DNA from: a virus
Length of the DNA stretch: 25,824 nucleotides
Strand: one strand, 5' to 3'
IMG/VR virus record: IMGVR_UViG_3300038461_000380
Coordinates: 1 to 25,824 of that record
Shown: positions 16,601-21,672 of the stretch, one piece after another
How positions within the stretch are numbered: the stretch's first letter is position 1
How the letters are laid out: every line of letters begins with the position of its first letter
Position numbers and translations under genes: made by a program
The notes under the pieces: generated by a model
What the model was told of the DNA's origin: nothing
Database searches by the model: none
The model's input: only the letters and a program-made list of their open reading frames with translations

Positions 16601-18082
16601 CCCTCTCTTAGCCCAAGCATTAGCCCATCTGTAAGCCCAAGCGTTTCCCTTTCTCCTTCTTTAAGTCCGAGCGTCAGTCCTTCTATTAGTCCATCAATTT
16701 CAATTTCTCCTTCTCTTTCTCCAAGTATCAGCCCTTCTTTTTCGCCAAGCGTTAGTCCTTCGGTATCAATTAGCTCTTCCTTTTCGCCTTCTTTGAGCCC
16801 AAGTGTCAGTCCTTCTCTGTCAATTAGTATTTCACCATCAGTTAGTCCTTCTGTTTCTATTAGTCCTTCGTTTAGCCCAAGTTTGAGCCCCTCAATATCA
16901 CCCTCAATATCGCCAAGTATCTCTCCTTCGGTATCTCCTTCGGTTTCTTTGAGTCCTTCTATTAGTCCCTCTCTTTCGCCATCTTTGTCGCCCTCTCTTT
17001 CTTTTAGCATTAGTCCATCTATTAGTCCCTCTATTTCACTAAGTCCTTCTCTTTCGCCTTCAATTAGTCCAAGTTTGAGTCCCTCAATCTCTATTTCTCC
17101 TTCTATAAGTCCAAGTATTAGTCCTTCTGGTTTTTCTAAAAGTCCTTCTATTAGTCCATCTATATCTTTTAGTCCGAGTTTAAGCCCATCAATAAGTCCT
17201 TCTATTTCTAAGTCTCCGAGTATCAGCCCCTCTGTTAGCCCGTCTGTTAGTTTAAGTCCTTCGTTTAGTCCATCTGTTAGTCAAAGCGTTAGCCCTTCCA
17301 TTTCTATATCGCCTTCTTTCAGCCCGAGCATTTCTTTCTCTGTAAGTCCTTCAGTTTCGGCTTCACCATCTCTAAGCCCATCTATCAGTCCATCGGTTTC
17401 ACAGTCCCCTTCCTTGAGTCCCAGTATTTCTCCTTCGGTTAGCCCATCGGTTTCAATTAGCCCAAGTTTTTCACCAAGTATTAGTATCTCTATAAGTTCA
17501 AGTATTTCCCCTAGTATCAGCCCTTCTTTATCGCCAAGCATTTCGAAAAGTCCTTCTTTTTCTCCAAGTATTTCACCTTCGCTAAGTCCATCAATATCTT
17601 TAAGCCCTTCATTTTCTTTAAGTATTTCTCCAAGTTTGAGTCCCTCGGTTTCAAAATCACCCAGTTTCAGCCCATCATTAAGTCCTTCTATCAGTCCTTC
17701 TGTTTCTTTATCGCCCAGCTTTAGCCCTTCTTTTTCGCTTTCAATCAGTCCTTCTGTTTCTCCAAGCATTTCAATATCGCCAAGTATCAGTCTTTCATTG
17801 TCGCCATCAATTAGTCCTTCGGTAAGTCCAACGCCTCCTCCATTTGTTTTGGAAACTTTGGCGGGAAATTCTGTCTTGGAATTAGTCAAAGAAAACACCC
17901 TGTCTGGGTTAACTATAGTAGAGAAAGGAAGGCCTTGCCCCGTTGAACTTGTTTCTGTGATTAGAACACCATTGGAAACAGAAATTATTGAAATTGAAAG
18001 GACGCCCTTAAAGACAGAGATAATTGAAATCAAAAGAACACCATCGGAAACAGAAATAAAAATAAAAGATTGTGGTTTTTAG
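13589..18082 (+). CDS. Giant fusion: glycosyltransferase-like domain + beta-rich domain + long Ser-Pro repeats
   Basis: 1497 residues in one open frame. Residues 1 to about 240 look like a GT-A glycosyltransferase: KKILVVVLTHIDYFGLFPRV, then YMLNVDGDILPP (114-125) with D119-G-D121, then CLAMP and YCEHLIE, where H224 is a candidate third metal ligand. Residues about 258-640 are beta-rich (FEPHIKISKWDGEVNLEIF, LEGGFEFEVILKEKP, LDFYYQPFLTSDE, EGSYVIYHKTKKDD, GWTY-free AVYPIRHATGLTFGYG) and resemble a domain I associate with phage structural proteins. Residues 645-1414 are the Ser-Pro repeat, broken once at 873-891. Residues 1459-1494 are three 12-residue repeats (RTPLETEIIEIE type), ending in a lone Cys. 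No ATG lies between the glycosyltransferase-like and beta-rich parts, so the fusion appears genuine. Probably a virion stalk or fibre. Confidence 0.7.
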   Translation: MKKILVVVLTHIDYFGLFPRVWENILKLDKPEGYQVDFIAVTNFTNDQSEEFKKYIADNNIDLRVPVIDIEAYRKQMPDGWKEMVGEFTEEAIFKQIETRNYYRQIMIDGGYDYMLNVDGDILPPKNALIKLLSDNKDIVGAWTYSKRHWGCLAMPDKIKYGKVYEVIMNGTYCLLENRKITMNYPYSVYQEKGVTGTDDHKRYIDIRKNGDKMYVDPSIYCEHLIESTGEIYKPTEKQLKEQFAVTDIVSQEKENLNSTTFKYTQKDSNNDKLCEVEVGNINSKNFEPHIKISKWDGEVNLEIFSDGNGDYIFEEEKHKLINKKLEYHFYPKKPEEIGFDNWYEPYETCLEGGFEFEVILKEKPASNIISLNIGGDIDDLDFYYQPFLTSDERLLMEVEGKLLRIPEVEGSYVIYHKTKKDDYSQIGGKNYGTGKIGDILRPRMIDANGKEAWGIINIDTKNRKLTIEIPQDFLENAVYPIRHATGLTFGYGTAGASSTNLSSTSDIAGSVFVGAIGTSQNMTAVCSGTGKATMSIYLDTLYTKTDVTAEFTPPATKSSITQNLGGVILSAVNYWLLMRASGAGGSGEDLTTFYYDVGSANQGCIADSGSDAQGYTWPASLSFTSKNSNKYSIYCTYTTGVSFSPSISPSISPSVSPSSSISSSFSPSVSPSVSLSTSLSPSLSTSISPSISPSVSPSISLSPSISPSISPSISPSFSPSASPSLSPSISPSVSPSVSKSPSISPSISPSISPSFSPSASPSLSPSISPSVSPSVSLSPSISPSVSPSISSSISPSVSPSISPSISPSVSPSISLSPSFSPSISPSLSPSISPSVSPSVSKSPSISPSISLSISPSLSPSTSSSISPSVSPPITTNLKVNYWHITPLGAPSFSPSISPSVSPSVSISPSLSPSLSPSFSPSVSPSVSFSPSLSPSISPSISPSISFSISPSISPSVSLSPSLSPSISPSFSPSLSLSVSPSLSPSVSISPSISPSISPSVSQSPSLSPSISPSVSPSVSLSPSLSPSVSPSISPSISISPSLSPSISPSFSPSVSPSVSISSSFSPSLSPSVSPSLSISISPSVSPSVSISPSFSPSLSPSISPSISPSISPSVSPSVSLSPSISPSLSPSLSPSLSFSISPSISPSISLSPSLSPSISPSLSPSISISPSISPSISPSGFSKSPSISPSISFSPSLSPSISPSISKSPSISPSVSPSVSLSPSFSPSVSQSVSPSISISPSFSPSISFSVSPSVSASPSLSPSISPSVSQSPSLSPSISPSVSPSVSISPSFSPSISISISSSISPSISPSLSPSISKSPSFSPSISPSLSPSISLSPSFSLSISPSLSPSVSKSPSFSPSLSPSISPSVSLSPSFSPSFSLSISPSVSPSISISPSISLSLSPSISPSVSPTPPPFVLETLAGNSVLELVKENTLSGLTIVEKGRPCPVELVSVIRTPLETEIIEIERTPLKTEIIEIKRTPSETEIKIKDCGF
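15521..17830 (+). repeat. Ser-Pro repeat tract 2 (2.3 kb, in frame)
   Basis: About 770 residues of Ser-X alternation, X being Pro or Ile/Val/Leu/Phe with occasional Lys, Gln, Ala or Thr. The dominant unit is the 4-residue SPSx, with 2-residue phase inserts such as SLSPS or SKSPS. A 19-residue non-repeat island (PPITTNLKVNYWHITPLGAP) is encoded at 16205-16261 and may mark the join of two once-separate tracts. Codon use is mixed except for the 114-nt duplication listed separately. Confidence 0.9.
15695..15918 (+). repeat. Perfect 110-bp direct duplication, 114-nt period, inside Ser-Pro tract 2
   Basis: Bases 15695-15804 and 15809-15918 are identical by direct reading. They are separated by the 4-nt aaag, giving a 114-nt (38-codon) tandem period that keeps the frame. 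A further near-copy of part of it, 42 of 43 bases, lies at 16083-16125 (compare 15777-15819). Most of the tract is diverged at the DNA level, so this looks like a recent expansion. Confidence 0.92.
17963..18070 (+). repeat. Three 36-nt repeats at the C-terminus of the giant fusion protein
   Basis: Encodes three consecutive 12-residue units, RTPLETEIIEIE, RTPLKTEIIEIK and RTPSETEIKIKD. Alternating charged and beta-branched residues suggest short amphipathic beta-strands, possibly a trimerisation or anchoring foot for the Ser-Pro stalk. DNA identity between the units is only partial. Confidence 0.8.
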
Positions 18083-18084
18083 TA

Positions 18085-18114
18085 TTGACAGAATATTATT
18101 TTAAATGGTTTAAT
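18085..18114 (+). promoter_or_regulatory. Candidate sigma70-type promoter ahead of the head-tail/tail module
   Basis: TTGACA (18085-18090) is a perfect -35 hexamer. TTTAAT (18109-18114), 5 of 6 to the -10 consensus, follows after 18 bp, immediately downstream of the stop of the giant fusion gene and in the only sizeable non-coding gap. Predicted transcription start is about 18121. AT-rich DNA gives chance matches, but position and -35 quality favour it. Confidence 0.5.
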
Positions 18115-18165
18115 GAAAGTAGTATAAGTTATTGAAAATTAAAGGGGAGTTAAAAATCCCATTTT

Positions 18166-18224
18166 AAAAGCCGAGAGAAAGGAACAACCTCAATCGGAGT
18201 ATTTGTTTTTTTCTCTCGGCTTTT
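18166..18224 (+). terminator. Strong hairpin in the gap before the tail module: terminator or structured leader
   Basis: aaaagccgagagaaa (18166-18180) pairs perfectly over 15 bp with tttctctcggctttt (18210-18224) around a 29-nt loop. The 3' arm ends in a T run, which suits an intrinsic terminator for the upstream 18-kb region. However, the loop is long, the U tract is mostly part of the stem, and the ATG at 18236 starts only 12 nt downstream. If the promoter at 18085 is real, the hairpin is in the 5' leader of the tail operon and could be an attenuator or RNA-protecting structure. A smaller GGGG/CCC hairpin precedes it near 18144-18160. Confidence 0.6.
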
Positions 18225-18235
18225 TATTAAAAAAT

Positions 18236-19195
18236 ATGTCAACTTTAACACCAATAGAAATAGAAATTTCTTGGTCAACAAAATCAGGTGCAGTTAATTA
18301 TAGAATTTATAAAAGACAACCTAATTCTTATTGGTCTTTGATTGCCACCGTTGATGCTCCAACAACAAGTTATATTTTTAATGGATATGAAAATACTCAA
18401 TATATGTTTGGAGTAAGAGTTTGGAATGGTTCTTATGAGTCGGATTTGGCTTTGCAAAATTATCCACAAGATGTTTCTGCAACTTGGCAAACACCCTCCA
18501 ACACTCCAAGCGGTCTTCCAATGGTGACTCCGTATGATATTCAGTATGTTACCAAAGATGAATTTTTAACCTCTCCAATAGCAAAAGGATTGGGATATAC
18601 AGTTGATTCTATTGATTATACTGATGGAACTATAGACCACGCCCTTTTAAAAGCTTCGAGTTATGTTAATAGATATTGCCGTAGATATTTTAATAAAATG
18701 ACGATAGATGAAATTTATCCGAATGTTACTATACAGGTTTCTAATCCAAGATTAACTACTGTTCCTTTACGATATGGTCCCGTTCAGAACATAAATTCAA
18801 TAACAATACAGGTCTTGAAATGGTTTATTCCTTTTACAAAAGATTATTTAATACAACACCCTGAGCAGAGATTTTATCAAATAGTTCCAATGATTTCTTC
18901 TTCTGGAACCACTGGAAGTCCTATCCCCTCTGTTTTGCTGGAGCAATCAGATTTAGGAATAATTTGGACAAATTATACTTTTGGATATGATGTTATCCCA
19001 GAGGATATAAAGCACGCCGTTGAAGTGATAGCAGGACAGGAATTGGCAATGTTGAAACAAAATCCGATGGGAGCAACTTCTTTAAAGACGGGAAACTTTG
19101 CTATTACATTTGGAAAAAATGAAGAAAATCCTGTATTGAATGAAGTTAAAAGCATTTTAAATCCTTGGGTGCTTCATACCCTTCGCATGACATAA
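18236..19195 (+). CDS. Head-tail adaptor (gp6-like connector) with N-terminal fibronectin type III domain
   Basis: 319 residues from ATG 18236; the frame extends to 18203 but that start would lie inside the hairpin. Residues about 1-80 form a fibronectin type III domain: TPIEIEISWSTKSGAVNYRI, then YTF-like strands TSYIFNGYENTQYMFGVRVW and the SYESDLAL end. Residues about 95-319 resemble the HK97 gp6-type head-tail connector: a first helix after TIDHALLKASSYVNRYCRRYF, a beta-rich middle (NSITIQVLKWFIP), and IPEDIKHAVEVIAGQELAML plus NPVLNEVKSILNPW near the end. This protein would form the ring docking under the portal. The gene order that follows supports the call. The fused Ig-like decoration is unusual. 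Confidence 0.68.
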   Translation: MSTLTPIEIEISWSTKSGAVNYRIYKRQPNSYWSLIATVDAPTTSYIFNGYENTQYMFGVRVWNGSYESDLALQNYPQDVSATWQTPSNTPSGLPMVTPYDIQYVTKDEFLTSPIAKGLGYTVDSIDYTDGTIDHALLKASSYVNRYCRRYFNKMTIDEIYPNVTIQVSNPRLTTVPLRYGPVQNINSITIQVLKWFIPFTKDYLIQHPEQRFYQIVPMISSSGTTGSPIPSVLLEQSDLGIIWTNYTFGYDVIPEDIKHAVEVIAGQELAMLKQNPMGATSLKTGNFAITFGKNEENPVLNEVKSILNPWVLHTLRMT

Positions 19196-19209
19196 TAATA
19201 ATTATTTTT

Positions 19210-19599
19210 ATGCCAGCAAATTTTTTAAATTATATACTTAATCAAGAGGTAGTTGTTAAAAGAAGAATTGCTTGGGATGATGCTTCTGCTACAAGAGATG
19301 CATTAAACGCTCCTTCTTATGGAACACCAGATAACTGGAAAACTATTTATTCTGCCTTAAAATGCCGAATAGAATATGTTGGAGGAACAAGGTCAGGTTC
19401 AAGGATTGAATTTAGACCTACAGGTGAAAGAGTAAAGCCAATAGCTATAATGTTTATTGACGATGATATGGATATACGTGCAGAAGATAGAATTATTGAT
19501 TCAGTCGGAGTTTTTAATTGGATAGTTGAAGGGAAGCAAATCTTGTATAATACGGTTGGTGGAATCCACCATTACGAATATCAATTGAATATACCGTAA
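19210..19599 (+). CDS. Head closure / head-tail joining protein
   Basis: 129 residues from ATG 19210, after a 14-nt A/T leader; the frame is open upstream to 19165 but would overlap the adaptor. Small mixed beta protein (VVVKRRIAWDDASATRDAL, IYSALKCRIEYVGG, AEDRIIDSVGVFNWIV, HHYEYQLNIP). The pattern of an early K-R strand, a central short loop, a D-R-I segment and a final antiparallel strand fits SPP1 gp16/HK97 gp7-type stoppers. The position between adaptor and gp10-like protein is where the head-closure gene normally lies. The family call rests mostly on synteny and size. Confidence 0.6.
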   Translation: MPANFLNYILNQEVVVKRRIAWDDASATRDALNAPSYGTPDNWKTIYSALKCRIEYVGGTRSGSRIEFRPTGERVKPIAIMFIDDDMDIRAEDRIIDSVGVFNWIVEGKQILYNTVGGIHHYEYQLNIP

Positions 19600-19601
19600 A
19601 T

Positions 19602-20021
19602 ATGAATTTATCTATTACAACAATAGGATTGCCAGAAACAAAAGCCTTATTATCAGCAAAGGCAGGATTAGCATTGAAGGCTTCTATTTCTGCAATTAAC
19701 TGGGCTTGTGCCAAGATAATGTCCGAAACAAGAGAAGCAATTTCAGTTGCGGGACCTCCTGCCAGTCAGCCAGGTGATTTTCCACGCAGAGAGTCGGGAG
19801 ATTTATTGAGGTCAATAGGAATTGGAAAAATGGAAACATCTTTGACAAAAATAAGTAGAAGTGTTGGAGCAAATCCTGATAGTGAAGATATCGGTTATGC
19901 TATGTATTTAGAATTTGGAACTTCCCGTATTTCTCCTCGTCCCTATCTTTCAGTTATTACAGAAAAAAACAGGGATTCTATTTTAAATAATTTTGCAAGT
20001 GAAATAAAAAAGATATGTTAG
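19602..20021 (+). CDS. HK97 gp10-like neck / tail-connector protein
   Basis: 139 residues, starting 2 nt after the head-closure stop. The diagnostic block is GYAMYLEFGTSRISPRPYLS near residues 105-124, the YxxxxEFGTxxxxPRPFL signature of the HK97 gp10-like family. Upstream are GDFPRRESGDLLRSI, also typical of the family (the PxxRTGxLxxSI region). In related siphophages this protein sits in the neck between head-closure ring and tail terminator. It overlaps the next gene by 7 nt. Confidence 0.85.
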   Translation: MNLSITTIGLPETKALLSAKAGLALKASISAINWACAKIMSETREAISVAGPPASQPGDFPRRESGDLLRSIGIGKMETSLTKISRSVGANPDSEDIGYAMYLEFGTSRISPRPYLSVITEKNRDSILNNFASEIKKIC

Positions 20022-20407
20022 AAGTTGTTGAATACATTGTAAATATTTTAAGCAACAACGCAGATATTCAAGGTTATGTAGGAACCAGAATTTTTCCTAC
20101 GGGGGTAGATATCACGCCCGAAGCTCCTGATTTATTTCCTCTTATAACTTTTCATTCTATTTCCGAGATAACCAGAACAGTTCCAAGAGGAGCAAGAGAG
20201 GCTATAATTCAGATAGATGTTTGGAGTATTTTGTCTCAACTTCAAGTAGAAGAAATTTCAGAAAAAATAATAAGTATTTTAAATTTTATTCAATTTAGAG
20301 ATGGAACTTGCTTAAGATGGAATAGGGAAGATGGTGCAGTTGATTTAACGGAAAGTGACCGTAGAATTTGGAGAAAATCTTTGCGATTTCGCTATTGGGC
20401 GAAATAA
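20015..20407 (+). CDS. Tail completion / tail terminator protein (DUF3168-like)
   Basis: 130 residues with 7-nt overlap upstream. The N-terminal helix (LEVVEYIVNILSNNADI) followed by GYVGTRIFP, then LFPLITFHSISEI, EAIIQIDVWS and the late helix EEISEKIISILNF, matches the layout of DUF3168 tail-completion proteins (alpha, then P-x-[IV]-x-F, then a hexamer-forming beta-sheet with [IV]-Q-[IV]-D-[IV]-[WY]-[SA]). It caps the tail tube at the neck. A 37-nt A/T leader with a GGTCGTAT element follows before the first tail-tube gene. Confidence 0.75.
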   Translation: MLEVVEYIVNILSNNADIQGYVGTRIFPTGVDITPEAPDLFPLITFHSISEITRTVPRGAREAIIQIDVWSILSQLQVEEISEKIISILNFIQFRDGTCLRWNREDGAVDLTESDRRIWRKSLRFRYWAK

Positions 20408-20444
20408 AGGTCGTATCTTTAAATAATTTTAAATAATAAAAATT

Positions 20445-21080
20445 ATGCCAGTAATTTCATCGGGGGTAGGAGTTTCAGAACGTTTAACTTTTAATTCAGG
20501 CTATCTTGATTTTGGCAATAGCAGTGATGGATATAAAAGATTGGTTGATGTGGAAAGCATTTCAGTTGATGTTTCTTTTGCCGAAAAGGAAGTTCGGCGT
20601 TTAAATTCAATAAAAATAGCAGCCCACAAAAGAGCTACTTTAAAAGTTAATTTAAAAGCTAAGACAAGGTCAGTAAATTGGGAGATACTTCTCAATGTTA
20701 TGGGAACGGATACTGTTGAGGCATCAGGCAGAACAGTTAGTATTTATAATGGACAAATTGCTACTGCCAATAATCCAGTTTTTACTTCTTATGTTGACGA
20801 TGATGTTGCGAATCCAGTTCAGTTTCAATTAACAGACGCCATAATAGTTTCTTCACCAACAACTTCTAATTTAGAGGATTTCGGGACAATGGATTTGGAA
20901 CTTTTCGCAAGGGATATAAAGATTTACACCGTCTCTACCTCGCCTTCAAAAAGTCCTTCTGCATCACCTTCTGTTAGTCCTTCTGTTTCAAAATCACCTT
21001 CGGCAAGTCCTTCAAAATCAACTTCAAAATCTCCTTCAAAATCACCTTCTGTTAGTCCTTCAGTTTCACCAAGTCCATAA
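20445..21080 (+). CDS. Tail tube protein paralog 1 with C-terminal Ser-Pro repeat tail
   Basis: 211 residues. Residues 1-163 are a tail-tube-like domain paralogous to the next gene: both begin MP-I, share ERL-FNSG-DFG, RRLNSIK-A-HKR, PVFT-YVDDDVA-P-QFQ and the final L-E-G--DL-L--RD motifs. Residues 164-211 are a perfectly alternating Ser-X tail (SPSKSPSASPSVSPS and similar) containing five Lys, unlike the more hydrophobic tracts elsewhere. If this is the major tube subunit, every ring would display a fringe of six such tails. Position between the tail terminator and the assembly chaperone fits a major tail protein. No Shine-Dalgarno sequence; A-rich leader. Confidence 0.75.
   Translation: MPVISSGVGVSERLTFNSGYLDFGNSSDGYKRLVDVESISVDVSFAEKEVRRLNSIKIAAHKRATLKVNLKAKTRSVNWEILLNVMGTDTVEASGRTVSIYNGQIATANNPVFTSYVDDDVANPVQFQLTDAIIVSSPTTSNLEDFGTMDLELFARDIKIYTVSTSPSKSPSASPSVSPSVSKSPSASPSKSTSKSPSKSPSVSPSVSPSP
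20934..21077 (+). repeat. Ser-Pro repeat tract 3 (144 nt) on the tail tube gene
   Basis: Encodes 48 residues with Ser at nearly every second position and Pro, Lys, Ala, Val or Thr between. Same architecture as tracts 1 and 2 but Lys-bearing and short, and it ends at the stop codon with no tip domain. Confidence 0.9.
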
Positions 21081-21111
21081 AATAAAAAGGTCGATATAAT
21101 TAAAAATAAAA

Positions 21112-21141
21112 TAGTTCAATTTTGATGGGAAAATTGAATTA
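21112..21141 (+). promoter_or_regulatory. Hairpin between the two tail tube paralogs
   Basis: ttcaatttt (21115-21123) pairs perfectly with aaaattgaa (21130-21138) around the 6-nt loop gatggg, extending with a G-U and two A-U pairs to 12 bp. It lies in the 69-nt gap just upstream of the second paralog. It has no T run, so it is more likely an mRNA processing/stability element or translational modulator than a terminator. Confidence 0.5.
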
Positions 21142-21149
21142 ATAAAAGT

Positions 21150-21626
21150 ATGCCTATTATAGCTGCTGGAACACCAGTCAATGAGCGTTTGATATTTAAT
21201 TCTGGATTCATTGATTTCGGTTCGAATCGTATAGTTGATGTTGATAATGCTGCGGTTGAAATTTCTTTTTCAGAGGGAGAGTTAAGGAGATTAAACTCCA
21301 TAAAACTTGCTTCTCATAAAAGAAAAACATTCAAATGCGGATTAAAAGCAAAGGTAAAAGCAATGAGCAAAGAAGTTTTTGGAACAATATTCGGAACTAC
21401 TGCTACTGATGGAAGCGGAACGTTAATTACGGTTAAGGATGGACAGCCAACCCAGTTAGACCCTGTTTTTACTGCTTATGTTGACGATGATGTTGCAAAG
21501 CCAATTCAATTCCAGTTTACGGATGCTGTTTGTATGTCAATGCCAGTCACTTCTTCCCTTGAAAATTATGGGGAGTATGACTTGGATTTGGCTTGCAGAG
21601 ATGTTCAAGTGTTCTACTACGAATAG
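21150..21626 (+). CDS. Tail tube protein paralog 2, without Ser-Pro tail
   Basis: 158 residues, collinear with residues 1-163 of the preceding gene and clearly homologous (NERLIFNSGFIDFG, RRLNSIKLASHKR, PVFTAYVDDDVAKPIQFQ, LENYGEYDLDLACRDVQVF). It ends where the Ser-Pro extension begins in paralog 1. One of the two is presumably the major tube subunit; the other may be a minor decorated or undecorated variant, analogous to phages that make a tube protein with and without an extra C-terminal domain. The sequence cannot tell which is more abundant. Confidence 0.75.
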   Translation: MPIIAAGTPVNERLIFNSGFIDFGSNRIVDVDNAAVEISFSEGELRRLNSIKLASHKRKTFKCGLKAKVKAMSKEVFGTIFGTTATDGSGTLITVKDGQPTQLDPVFTAYVDDDVAKPIQFQFTDAVCMSMPVTSSLENYGEYDLDLACRDVQVFYYE

Positions 21627-21672
21627 TAGTTCATTTTAGTGGCATATTATAAATTAGGACAACTAAAAATAT

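Noticed and set aside
11178-17830. CRISPR-like or microsatellite appearance of the repeat DNA
   Set aside because: No constant repeat with unique spacers; DNA units vary while the encoded Ser-X pattern stays constant and in frame with flanking domains.
15490-18033. Long minus-strand open frames (15490-16224, 16594-17010, 17281-18033) rich in Gly, Glu and Leu
   Set aside because: They are antisense shadows of the Ser-Pro codons; composition is fully explained by reverse-reading tct/agt/cca/cct codons, and there is no start context.
8634-18082. Diversity-generating retroelement targeting the surface proteins
   Set aside because: No reverse transcriptase gene, no template/variable repeat pair with adenine-specific differences; variation in the Ser-Pro DNA is synonymous-type.
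18203-18235. Upstream ATG at 18203 for the head-tail adaptor
   Set aside because: It lies in the loop of the hairpin and adds a run of hydrophobic residues from the T-rich stem that no connector needs; the ATG at 18236 begins directly at the FN3 domain.
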